Source: an uncultured Clostridia bacterium (GTDB lineage Bacteria; Bacillota; Clostridia; Lachnospirales; Anaerotignaceae). Taken from it: DNA of 6,058 nt. The DNA lies in assembly GCA_937888765.1 (NCBI GenBank), contig CALASU010000233.1:1-6058 (forward strand). Reading direction: 5' to 3'. The position numbers were made by a program, and so were the translations under genes. Below the pieces are notes generated by a model that saw nothing but the letters and a program-made list of their open reading frames with translations, ran no database searches and was not told the origin of the DNA. Below, piece by piece: positions 1 through 6,000 of this stretch. Within the stretch, counting starts at the first letter, position 1. Each line of letters opens with the position of its first letter.

Positions 1-548
1 GCCAGCAGAACGTCGCCTTCTTTGATTGTTTTGTTGTTCAGGATTTTATCCTTATCAACCACACCTACAGCAAAACCTGCCAGATCGTATTCATCTTCGG
101 GATAGAAGCCGGGCATTTCTGCTGTTTCGCCGCCGATCAGGGATGCGCCGGACTGTACACAGCCTTCTGCAACGCCGCTAACGATTGCAGCCACTTTTTC
201 AGGGAAGTTTTTGCCAACTGCAATATAGTCCAGGAAGAACAGGGGTTTTGCACCTACACAGATGATGTCGTTTACACACATCGCTACGCAGTCGATACCT
301 ACTGTATCATGCTTGTCCATCAGGAAAGCCAGTTTCAGTTTTGTACCAACGCCGTCAGTACCGCTTACCAGTACAGGCTTTGTGATACCTGTCATATCCA
401 GTTCAAACAGACCGCCGAAGCCGCCAATATCGCCCATCACGCCGGATGTCATTGTTTTTGCAATATGTGTTTTCATCAGTTCTACTGCTTTGTAGCCTGC
501 TGTAATATCTACACCGGCAGCCTTGTAACTTTCGCTGAAGCTTTTCAT
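1..548 (-). CDS. purM: Phosphoribosylformylglycinamidine cyclo-ligase (AIR synthetase), 5' part, cut by window start
   Basis: PurM closes the imidazole ring: it converts formylglycinamidine ribonucleotide plus ATP to aminoimidazole ribonucleotide (AIR) in cytosolic de novo purine synthesis. The minus strand from the ATG at 548 gives 182 codons plus two bases, roughly the first half of a family usually near 340-350 residues. Seen in the translation: the N-terminal YKAAGVDITAGYKAVELMK segment (8-26), the SGTDGVGTKLKLAF nucleotide-binding strand (62-75), the CVNDIICVGAKPLFFLDYIA block (91-110), LIGGETAEMPGFY (137-149) and YDLAGFAVGVV (154-164), all hallmarks of the PurM/HypE-fold synthetases. 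The start is fixed by an AGAGAGGAG ribosome binding site ten bases upstream. It lies downstream of purE on the same strand across a 185-base gap that holds a triple-hairpin repeat and no visible terminator, so cotranscription is likely. The reading frame is open with no damage. Identity is near certain; only the C-terminal half is unseen. Confidence 0.97.
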   Translation of the reverse strand, partial: MKSFSESYKAAGVDITAGYKAVELMKTHIAKTMTSGVMGDIGGFGGLFELDMTGITKPVLVSGTDGVGTKLKLAFLMDKHDTVGIDCVAMCVNDIICVGAKPLFFLDYIAVGKNFPEKVAAIVSGVAEGCVQSGASLIGGETAEMPGFYPEDEYDLAGFAVGVVDKDKILNNKTIKEGDVLL

Positions 549-558
549 TTTCTTTTTT

Positions 559-567
559 CTCCTCTCT
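559..567 (-). promoter_or_regulatory. Ribosome binding site of purM
   Basis: The minus strand reads AGAGAGGAG followed by a ten-base A-rich spacer and the ATG at 548. It is a good Shine-Dalgarno match and decides the purM start. The repeat hairpin nearest the gene ends only seven bases upstream of it. Confidence 0.85.
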
Positions 568-574
568 GTTTTTT

Positions 575-648
575 CTGAGGGCTTTGCCCTCAGACTCCCA
601 CGAGGGGGTCACCCCCTCGACCCGATACGCAGAAACATTCGTTTCTGC
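575..648. repeat. Triple-hairpin intergenic repeat, copy 1 (purE-purM gap)
   Basis: Three adjacent perfect inverted repeats: hairpin A, CTGAGGGC-TTT-GCCCTCAG (575-593); hairpin B, CGAGGGGG-TCA-CCCCCTCG (601-619); hairpin C, GCAGAAAC-ATTC-GTTTCTGC (629-648). A second copy in the same orientation lies at 1248-1323. From the ACTCCC linker through hairpin C the two copies match at 51 of 57 aligned positions by hand count. No T-tract follows the outermost hairpin in either direction, so these do not look like intrinsic terminators. In the purine transcript the order is C, B, A, then the purM ribosome binding site. It resembles the small palindromic intergenic repeats (REP or MITE-like) that scatter through bacterial genomes, but I cannot name a family. 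A role in mRNA processing or stability, or translation control, is inference. Confidence 0.88.
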
Positions 649-690
649 AAAAAGTCAAATCAGGAAGTGCACCTCTCCGTTTTAGTTCTT

Positions 691-710
691 TGTGTTTATT
701 TGTGTTTATT
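691..710. repeat. Tandem ten-base repeat in AT-rich tail downstream of purE
   Basis: TGTGTTTATT occurs twice head to tail, followed by a TATATATATT run, in the AT-rich stretch (about 680-733) between the purE stop codon and repeat copy 1. It does not form a GC-rich stem and shows no terminator. It is probably low-complexity spacer; no function is supported. Confidence 0.5.
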
Positions 711-733
711 TATATATATTTTTTTACTTCTTC

Positions 734-1225
734 TTATTTATATTTTGCTTCCAGAGCTGCATTCTTTTCCAGCACCTTTGCCGCCGCTTCTGCTCTTGCC
801 GCATCCAGCTTCGCCGCCAGTTCTGCATCTTCTACTGCCAGAATCTGGATTGCCAGCAGTGCCGCATTTTCCGCACCGTCAATTGCTACTGTCGCAACAG
901 GCAGACCGCCGGGCATCTGTACTGTAGAAAGCAGTGCATCCAGACCGTCCAGTGTGGAGGATTTGATCGGAATCCCGATCACAGGCAGTGTTGTATTTGC
1001 CGCCATAGCCCCCGCCAGATGTGCCGCTTTACCCGCTGCCGCAATGATTGCACCAAAGCCGTTTGCTCTTGCATTCTTCGCAAATTCACTTGCTTCCACA
1101 GGTGTTCTGTGTGCAGAGTAAATATGTGCTTCAAAAGGCACACCGAATTTTTCCAGTGTTGTCATCGCTTTTTCTACTACAGGCAGATCACTGTCACTGC
1201 CCATCACAATACCAATTTTTTTCAT
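734..1225 (-). CDS. purE: N5-carboxyaminoimidazole ribonucleotide mutase (PurE, class I type)
   Basis: PurE rearranges N5-CAIR to CAIR, the step after AIR formation in cytosolic de novo purine synthesis; class I enzymes take N5-CAIR made by PurK. The gene encodes 163 residues, the normal single-domain length. Visible motifs: the phosphate-binding IGIVMGSDSDLP (4-15); SAHRTP (37-42), whose His39 matches the catalytic histidine of the family; AAAGKAAHLAG (62-72); and GLDALLSTVQMPGGLPVATVAI (94-115). The AGKAAHLAG form replaces the GAGGAAHLPG of E. coli PurE and, from memory, is a variant frequent in anaerobic Firmicutes. The Ala/Lys-rich C-terminus (about 136-163) is unconserved. The ATG at 1225 is chosen because AAGGAGGG sits seven bases upstream; a longer reading from a GTG at 1255 would start inside a repeat hairpin and add ten residues with no homology. 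It is the first gene of the purine unit, downstream of a ZTP riboswitch. No purK is visible here. Confidence 0.97.
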   Translation of the reverse strand: MKKIGIVMGSDSDLPVVEKAMTTLEKFGVPFEAHIYSAHRTPVEASEFAKNARANGFGAIIAAAGKAAHLAGAMAANTTLPVIGIPIKSSTLDGLDALLSTVQMPGGLPVATVAIDGAENAALLAIQILAVEDAELAAKLDAARAEAAAKVLEKNAALEAKYK

Positions 1226-1231
1226 GCTTCG

Positions 1232-1239
1232 CCCTCCTT
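1232..1239 (-). promoter_or_regulatory. Ribosome binding site of purE
   Basis: The minus strand reads AAGGAGGG, close to a full anti-Shine-Dalgarno match, six bases before the ATG at 1225 (seven counting from AAGGAGG). It decides the purE start against the upstream GTG at 1255. Hairpin A of repeat copy 2 ends eight bases upstream. Confidence 0.88.
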
Positions 1240-1247
1240 CTTTCTTT

Positions 1248-1323
1248 AGGGACACCGTCCCTCAAACTCCCTGCGAGGGGGTCATCCCCTCGATCCGATG
1301 CCGCAGAAACATTCGTTTCTGCG
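1248..1323. repeat. Triple-hairpin intergenic repeat, copy 2 (purE leader)
   Basis: This copy has the same orientation and order as the one at 575-648. Hairpin A is AGGGAC-ACC-GTCCCT (1248-1262); hairpin B is CGAGGGG-GTCAT-CCCCTCG (1274-1292, one inner pair changed to G-T); hairpin C is CGCAGAAAC-ATTC-GTTTCTGCG (1302-1323), whose 20-base core is identical to copy 1. Hairpin A differs in sequence from copy 1 but keeps pairing (GGGAC/GTCCC here, GGGC/GCCC there), which suggests the fold matters. It lies inside the purE 5' leader, between the riboswitch terminator and the ribosome binding site. No T-tract follows, so it is not a terminator. Confidence 0.88.
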
Positions 1324-1334
1324 AAAAACCAATC

Positions 1335-1366
1335 TTGTCTGCTAAATATCCTGCCAATACAGACAA
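1335..1366. repeat. Inverted repeat just past the riboswitch terminator
   Basis: TTGTCTG (1335-1341) and CAGACAA (1360-1366) form a seven-base-pair stem with an 18-base loop. In the purE leader RNA it lies directly after the terminator stem and uses part of its U-tract. It may help refold the leader after readthrough, or may be chance; only the pairing is seen. Confidence 0.45.
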
Positions 1367-1407
1367 AAAGGGCAGTCCGATTCCGTATTTCAGAAAACAG
1401 ACTGCCC
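1365..1407 (-). terminator. Intrinsic terminator, expression platform of the purE riboswitch
   Basis: On the minus strand GGGCAGTC (1407-1400) pairs with GACTGCCC (1377-1370), followed at once by TTTTTG (1369-1364). Inside the eight-base-pair stem, TGTTTTC can extend the pairing with GGAATCG over one mismatch, leaving an eight-base loop. The 5' arm begins within the conserved 3' segment CCGTCTGGGC of the aptamer, so aptamer folding and terminator folding exclude each other. That is the standard layout of a riboswitch that permits transcription when ligand is bound. There is no equivalent T-tract on the plus strand. Confidence 0.9.
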
Positions 1408-1505
1408 AGACGGTCGACAAAAAGCAGCTCTGCACTGCTCATACTTCAGGTCTTTTGCTCCCCTGTGGTTTACCACTTTTCCGTCAGTTACAAAAAACCC
1501 CATAT
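1402..1505 (-). promoter_or_regulatory. ZTP (pfl motif) riboswitch aptamer upstream of purE
   Basis: Read on the minus strand, the leader shows the conserved order of the pfl/ZTP riboswitch. P1 pairs GGTTTTTT (1499-1492) with AAAAGACC (1456-1449). ACTGACGG follows (1488-1481), then the short stem GTGG-TAAA-CCAC (1476-1465), then AGGGGAGC (1464-1457). A variable linker hairpin AGCAG/CTGCT (1439-1423) precedes the 3' domain GTCGACCGTCTGGGCAGTC (1418-1400). The pseudoknot pairs GACGG (1485-1481) with CCGTC (1413-1409); the more usual sequence is GGCGG with CCGCC, so the pairing is kept while the bases differ. These riboswitches bind ZTP or ZMP, AICAR derivatives that build up when 10-formyl-tetrahydrofolate is short, and usually turn expression on. 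The position after a promoter, before a terminator and upstream of purE fits. Recognition is from the consensus as remembered, not a covariance-model search. Confidence 0.92.
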
Positions 1506-1517
1506 CTTTACTATTTC

Positions 1518-1546
1518 AGTCTAACACAAGCCCCCTGCGGTGTCAA
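1518..1546 (-). promoter_or_regulatory. Promoter of the purE-purM unit
   Basis: The minus strand reads TTGACA (1546-1541), a 17-base spacer, then TAGACT (1523-1518), preceded by TG at the extended -10 position. The -35 is perfect and the -10 matches four of six consensus bases. Transcription would begin near 1511, just upstream of the riboswitch aptamer, giving a purE leader of roughly 285 bases. Confidence 0.8.
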
Positions 1547-1585
1547 TAAATTCCATACACAGTTGCCGTCGAAAAAAAGAATCTC

Positions 1586-1614
1586 TTGACACCCCTAATG
1601 CATTGTGCTATAGT
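1586..1614 (+). promoter_or_regulatory. Promoter of the pyrC-carB unit
   Basis: TTGACA (1586-1591), a 17-base spacer and TATAGT (1609-1614) with TG one base before the -10 make a near-consensus housekeeping promoter. The expected start is near 1621, leaving an AT-rich leader of about 65 bases to the TTG start codon. That leader holds only a weak A/T stem (ATAAAA/TTTTAT, about 1627-1643), with no terminator and no PyrR-type attenuator. Its -35 lies 39 bases from the -35 of the divergent purE promoter. Confidence 0.88.
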
Positions 1615-1671
1615 ATTGAAGATTTAGATAAAAATAAATTTTATATTGCAATTATACCCAGTTAGCGAATG

Positions 1672-1678
1672 AAAGGAG
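1672..1678 (+). promoter_or_regulatory. Ribosome binding site that selects the TTG start of pyrC
   Basis: AAAGGAG lies eight bases before TTG at 1687. The in-frame ATG at 1669 has no Shine-Dalgarno match upstream and overlaps this site, so the site argues for TTG as the true start. Confidence 0.8.
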
Positions 1679-1686
1679 CGATTACT

Positions 1687-2949
1687 TTGAACTATATTTT
1701 GACGAACGCAAACGTATTTGTTCAGGGCAGTTTTCTAAAATCCAATGTATTTATCGCCAACGGTATCATCAGCGAAATTTCCAGCCGTGCCCCAGAGGGA
1801 GAGTCTCCCGTGATGGATATGGACGGTTGCTTCCTTTTCCCCGGTTTTATTGATGTTCATGTGCATCTCAGAGAGCCGGGCTTTTTTTATAAAGAAACCA
1901 TCGAAAGCGGCACAAAGGCAGCGGCACACGGCGGCTATACAGCAGTATGCTCCATGCCTAACCTGAACCCCGTGCCCGACTGTATGGAAAATCTGGAAGT
2001 ACAGCTGAAAGCGATCCGTGACACAGCCTGCATTGAAGTTGTACCCTACGGTACTATCACAGTGGGCGAAATGGGCGAAGTCCTTGCAGATTATGATGCC
2101 CTTGCCCCTCATGTATGCGCTTTTTCTGACGACGGCAAAGGCGTGCAGAATGATGCCATGATGCTCGAAGCCATGAAACAGATCAACAAACACGGCATGA
2201 TCGTAGCGGCACACTGCGAAGATAACTCCCTGCTGTTCGGCGGCTATATCCACAAAGGCGAATATGCAGAAAAACACGGTCATAAAGGCATCTGCTCCGA
2301 AAGCGAATGGAAACAGATCGAACGTGACCTTGCTCTGGTAAAGGAAACAGGCGTGAAATACCATGTTTGCCATATTTCCACAAAGGAAAGCGTAGAGCTG
2401 ATCCGCAAAGCAAAAGCAGAGGGTCTGGATGTGACATGCGAAACAGCCCCTCACTATCTGACCATGAACGATTCCATGCTGCAGGAAGACGGCAGATTCA
2501 AAATGAATCCCCCTATCCGCAGTGAAGAAGACAGAAAGGCTTTACTTGCGGGTATCTTAGATGGTACAATTGATATGATAGCAACAGACCATGCACCTCA
2601 CTCCGCTGAGGAAAAAGCAAAAGGTCTGGCAAACAGCATGATGGGCGTTGTAGGGCTTGAAACCGCTTTCCCCGTTCTGTACACAGAGCTAGTGAAAACA
2701 GGTGTCCTGACACTGGAAAAACTCATCGAACTGATGCATACAAATCCCAGAAACCGCTTCGGTATCGGCACAGCACTCAAAGCAGGTCAGCCTGCCAGCC
2801 TGACTGTATTCGATCTGGAAAAAGAATATCAGATCGACCCCGAAACCTTCCTGACAAAGGGCCGTGCAACCCCTTTCAATGGAAATACGGTTTGCGGTGC
2901 CTGCAAATTAACCATGTACAAAGGCAATATCGTATGGCAGGATAAATAA
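1687..2949 (+). CDS. pyrC: Dihydroorotase, class I (PyrC)
   Basis: PyrC cyclises N-carbamoyl-L-aspartate to dihydroorotate, the third step of UMP synthesis, in the cytosol. The 420-residue product has the length of class I bacterial dihydroorotases (B. subtilis PyrC is about 428) and their amidohydrolase metal-site motifs: DVHVHLREPG (56-65; metal ligands His58, His60), FSDDGKGVQ (146-154; bridging Asp at 148/149, where class II enzymes use a carboxylated lysine), AHCEDNSL (175-182; His176), YHVCHISTKES (225-235; His229), KMNPPIR (272-278) and the catalytic ATDHAPH (299-305; Asp301). The C-terminus ends in the small beta-sandwich typical of the family (FLTKGRATPF, 388-397). TTG at 1687 is preferred over ATG at 1669 because AAAGGAG is eight bases before it, and MNYILTNANV matches the usual family start. 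It is the first gene of the pyrimidine unit, 70 bases before carB, with no terminator between. All key residues are present. Confidence 0.96.
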   Translation: MNYILTNANVFVQGSFLKSNVFIANGIISEISSRAPEGESPVMDMDGCFLFPGFIDVHVHLREPGFFYKETIESGTKAAAHGGYTAVCSMPNLNPVPDCMENLEVQLKAIRDTACIEVVPYGTITVGEMGEVLADYDALAPHVCAFSDDGKGVQNDAMMLEAMKQINKHGMIVAAHCEDNSLLFGGYIHKGEYAEKHGHKGICSESEWKQIERDLALVKETGVKYHVCHISTKESVELIRKAKAEGLDVTCETAPHYLTMNDSMLQEDGRFKMNPPIRSEEDRKALLAGILDGTIDMIATDHAPHSAEEKAKGLANSMMGVVGLETAFPVLYTELVKTGVLTLEKLIELMHTNPRNRFGIGTALKAGQPASLTVFDLEKEYQIDPETFLTKGRATPFNGNTVCGACKLTMYKGNIVWQDK

Positions 2950-3003
2950 TTTATCCCGCTTCTACCAAAAATAACTTTGCTGTCTTAAATGCTTTATATT
3001 TTT

Positions 3004-3010
3004 AAGGAGG
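3004..3010 (+). promoter_or_regulatory. Ribosome binding site of carB
   Basis: AAGGAGG, a full-strength Shine-Dalgarno sequence, is nine bases before the ATG at 3020. The 70-base pyrC-carB spacer around it holds no convincing promoter and no hairpin with a T-tract, so pyrC and carB are probably one transcript. Confidence 0.88.
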
Positions 3011-3019
3011 AAATTTTTT

Positions 3020-6000
3020 ATGCCAAAGAGAACTGATTTGAAGAAAATCCTGATTATCGGCTCCGGCCCTATCGTCATCGGACAGGCTGCCGAGTTTGAC
3101 TATGCAGGCACACAGGCTTGCCTTGCACTGAAAGAAGAAGGCTATGAGGTTGTACTGGTAAACTCCAACCCTGCCACAATCATGACAGATACAACAATCG
3201 CCGATAAGGTATACATGGAACCTCTGACACTGGAATACATCGCAAAGATCCTGCGTTATGAAAGACCCGACGCAATCCTGCCCGGTATCGGCGGGCAGAC
3301 AGGTCTGAATCTGGCAATGCAGCTGGCAAAAAAAGGCGTTCTGAGAGAATGTCAGGTAGAACTGCTGGGTACATCCATCGACAGTATCGAAAGAGCAGAA
3401 GACCGTGAACTGTTCAAAGCAATGTGCGAATCCATCGGCGAACCCGTTATCCCCTCTGTGATCACATACTCCGTAGAAGAAGGGATCGAAGCTGCAAACG
3501 AAATCGGTTACCCCGTTGTACTGCGTCCCGCATTCACACTGGGCGGCACAGGCGGCGGCTTCGCAAATAACGAAGCAGAACTGGTTGAAATTATGAAGAA
3601 CGCTCTGAAACTCTCCCCCGTACATCAGGTACTGGTAGAAAAGAGCGTAAAAGGCTATAAAGAAATCGAATTCGAAGTAATGCGTGACGGCACAGACCAT
3701 GCAATCACAATCTGCGGTATGGAAAACATCGACCCCGTTGGCGTACACACAGGTGACTCCATCGTAGTCGCACCCATTCTGACACTGAATGATCACGATT
3801 TCACAATGCTGAAAGAAAGTGCTCTGAAGATCATCAAAGAACTGAAAATCGAAGGCGGCTGCAACGTACAGTTTGCACTGGACCCCAACTCCTCTCAGTA
3901 CTATCTGATCGAAGTTAACCCTCGTGTATCCCGTTCCTCCGCTCTGGCATCCAAAGCAAGCGGCTACCCTATCGCAAGAGTAACAGCAAAAATTGCGGTA
4001 GGTATGACACTGGATGAAATCCAGATCGGCGAAACAACAGCAAACTACGAACCCGCACTGGACTACATCGTAGCAAAAATGCCTCGTTTCCCCTTCGATA
4101 AATTTGCAACAGCAGCAAATACACTGTCCACACAGATGAAGGCAACAGGCGAAGTTATGGGTATCGGCAGAACTCTGGAAGAATCCCTGCTGAAATCCAT
4201 CCGTTCTCTGGAAATCGGCGTTTGCCACCTGCATATGGCAAAATTCGATGATATGTCCAACGATGATATGCTGGCATATATCGCAACAAGCCCCGACGAC
4301 AGAATTTATGCAATCGCACAGCTGATCCGCAACGGCGTATCTCTGGATGATATCTTTGAAGCAACAAAAATTACAAAATACTTCCTGGAATCCTTCAAGA
4401 AAGTTGTGGATTACGAAACAGTACTGGCTGAAAACATCGGCAATAAAGAAATCCTGACAGAAGCAAAGAAAATGGGCTTCTCCGATAAATTCATCGCAAA
4501 ACTGTGGAATCAGAATGAACTGGAAGTATTCCATCTGAGAAAAGAAATGAAGCTGTTCCCCGTTTATAAAATGATCGAAACAAGCGGCTGCGGCGGTTAT
4601 ATCCCCTACTTCTACTCCACATACGAAGAAGAAAACGACTCCAGACTGAGCGACAAAAAGAAAATCATCGTACTGGGCTCCGGTCCTATCCGTATCGGTC
4701 AGGGTGTAGAATTTGACTACTCCACAGTACACGCAGTAACAACAATCAAGGAATTCGGCTACGAATCCATCATCATCAACAATAACCCCGAAACCGTATC
4801 CACAGACTACACAACAAGTGATAAGCTGTACTTTGAACCTCTGACAGTAGAAGACGTTATGAACGTAGTAGAATTGGAACAGCCTCTGGGTATCATCGCC
4901 TCTCTGGGCGGTCAGACAGCGATCAATCTGGCAGAACCTCTGATGGCACGCGGCGTAAAGATCATCGGTACAGATGTAGCGGCAATCGAAAAAGCAGAAA
5001 ACAGAGATTCCTTCGAACATATCATGACAGAACTGGGTATCCCTCAGCCTAAGGGTCAGGCAGTTACAAATATCGAAGCAGGCGTAAAAGCTGCAGAAGA
5101 AATCGGCTATCCCGTACTGGTTCGCCCTTCCTACGTTCTGGGCGGCCGTGCAATGCAGATCGTTGCCAGCGAAGAACAGCTGAGAACATACCTGAAAACA
5201 GCAGTAGCAATCAACGAAGACCAGCCCGTACTGGTAGATAAATATATTCAGGGTAAAGAACTGGAAGTTGACGCAGTATGCGACGGCTATGACGTATTCG
5301 TACCCGGTATCATGGAACACGTTGAAAGAACAGGCGTACACTCCGGTGACTCCATCTCCGTATACCCTACTTTCTCCGTATCCAACAAAGCAAAAGGCAA
5401 AATTCTGGAATACACAAAGAAACTGGGTCTGGGCATCGGCATCATCGGTCTGTTCAACATTCAGTTCATCGTTGACGAAAAAGACGATGTATATGTAATT
5501 GAAGTAAACCCTCGTTCCTCCAGAACCGTACCTTTCCTGTCCAAGGCAACAGGTTACTCTCTGGCAGATATCGCTACACTGGTAATTCTGGGCAAAACAC
5601 TGAAAGAACAGGGCATCTTCGGTCTGTATCCCGATGAAAAACAGAGATGGTATGTAAAAGTACCTGCATTCTCCTTCTCCAAACTGCACGGCATGGACAC
5701 ATACCTGTCCCCCGAAATGAAATCTACAGGTGAAGCGATCGGCTACGATAACAAGCTGAACAGAGCACTGTATAAAGCACTGCAGGCTTCCAATATGAAT
5801 ATCCAGAACTACGGTACCGTACTGGCTACCATCGCAGATAAGGATAAAGAAGAAGCACTGCCTCTGATCCGTCGCTTCTATCAGCTGGGCTTTAATATCG
5901 AAGCAACAGAAGGTACAGCGAAATTCCTGAAAGAACACGGTATCCGTACTCGTACAAAGAAAAAACTGTCCGACGGCAGCGAAGAGATCTTCGACTCCAT

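Noticed and set aside
575..648. Reading the repeat hairpins as an intrinsic terminator between purE and purM
   Set aside because: On the minus strand the last hairpin is followed by AAAAAA and on the plus strand by AAAAAG; neither direction gives the T-tract an intrinsic terminator needs.
692..1249. Plus-strand open frames of up to 185 codons across purE
   Set aside because: They are shadows of purE, with low-complexity Cys/Arg-rich or Ala/Ser-rich translations and no family motifs.
575..1323. A CRISPR array or insertion-sequence ends formed by the two repeat copies
   Set aside because: There are only two copies, about 600 bases apart with purE between them, no regular spacers, no transposase, and both copies are in direct orientation.
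1400..1505. A guanine riboswitch or PRPP/ppGpp (ykkC-type) riboswitch upstream of purE
   Set aside because: Both classes are known in front of purine genes, but their conserved cores are not visible here, whereas all the ZTP (pfl) elements are present in order.
1048..1589. Plus- and minus-strand open frames of 82-158 codons across the purE leader
   Set aside because: They run through the riboswitch, the terminator and the repeat hairpins and have no ribosome binding site or recognisable motifs. The region is better explained as regulatory RNA.
1621..1686. A PyrR-type attenuator or other riboswitch in the pyrC leader
   Set aside because: The leader is only about 65 bases and AT-rich, has no GC-rich stem with a T-tract, and has no recognisable PyrR binding loop.
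1735..2454. A 239-codon open reading frame on the minus strand opposite pyrC
   Set aside because: It is Cys/Phe/His-rich, lacks a plausible ribosome binding site, and lies wholly within a clear pyrC. It is a shadow frame.
3002..5938. A 978-codon open reading frame on the minus strand opposite carB
   Set aside because: It is codon-for-codon antisense to carB, begins with a GTG that is the complement of a His codon, is very rich in Cys and Phe, and matches no family I know. It arises from absent TTA, CTA and TCA codons in carB.
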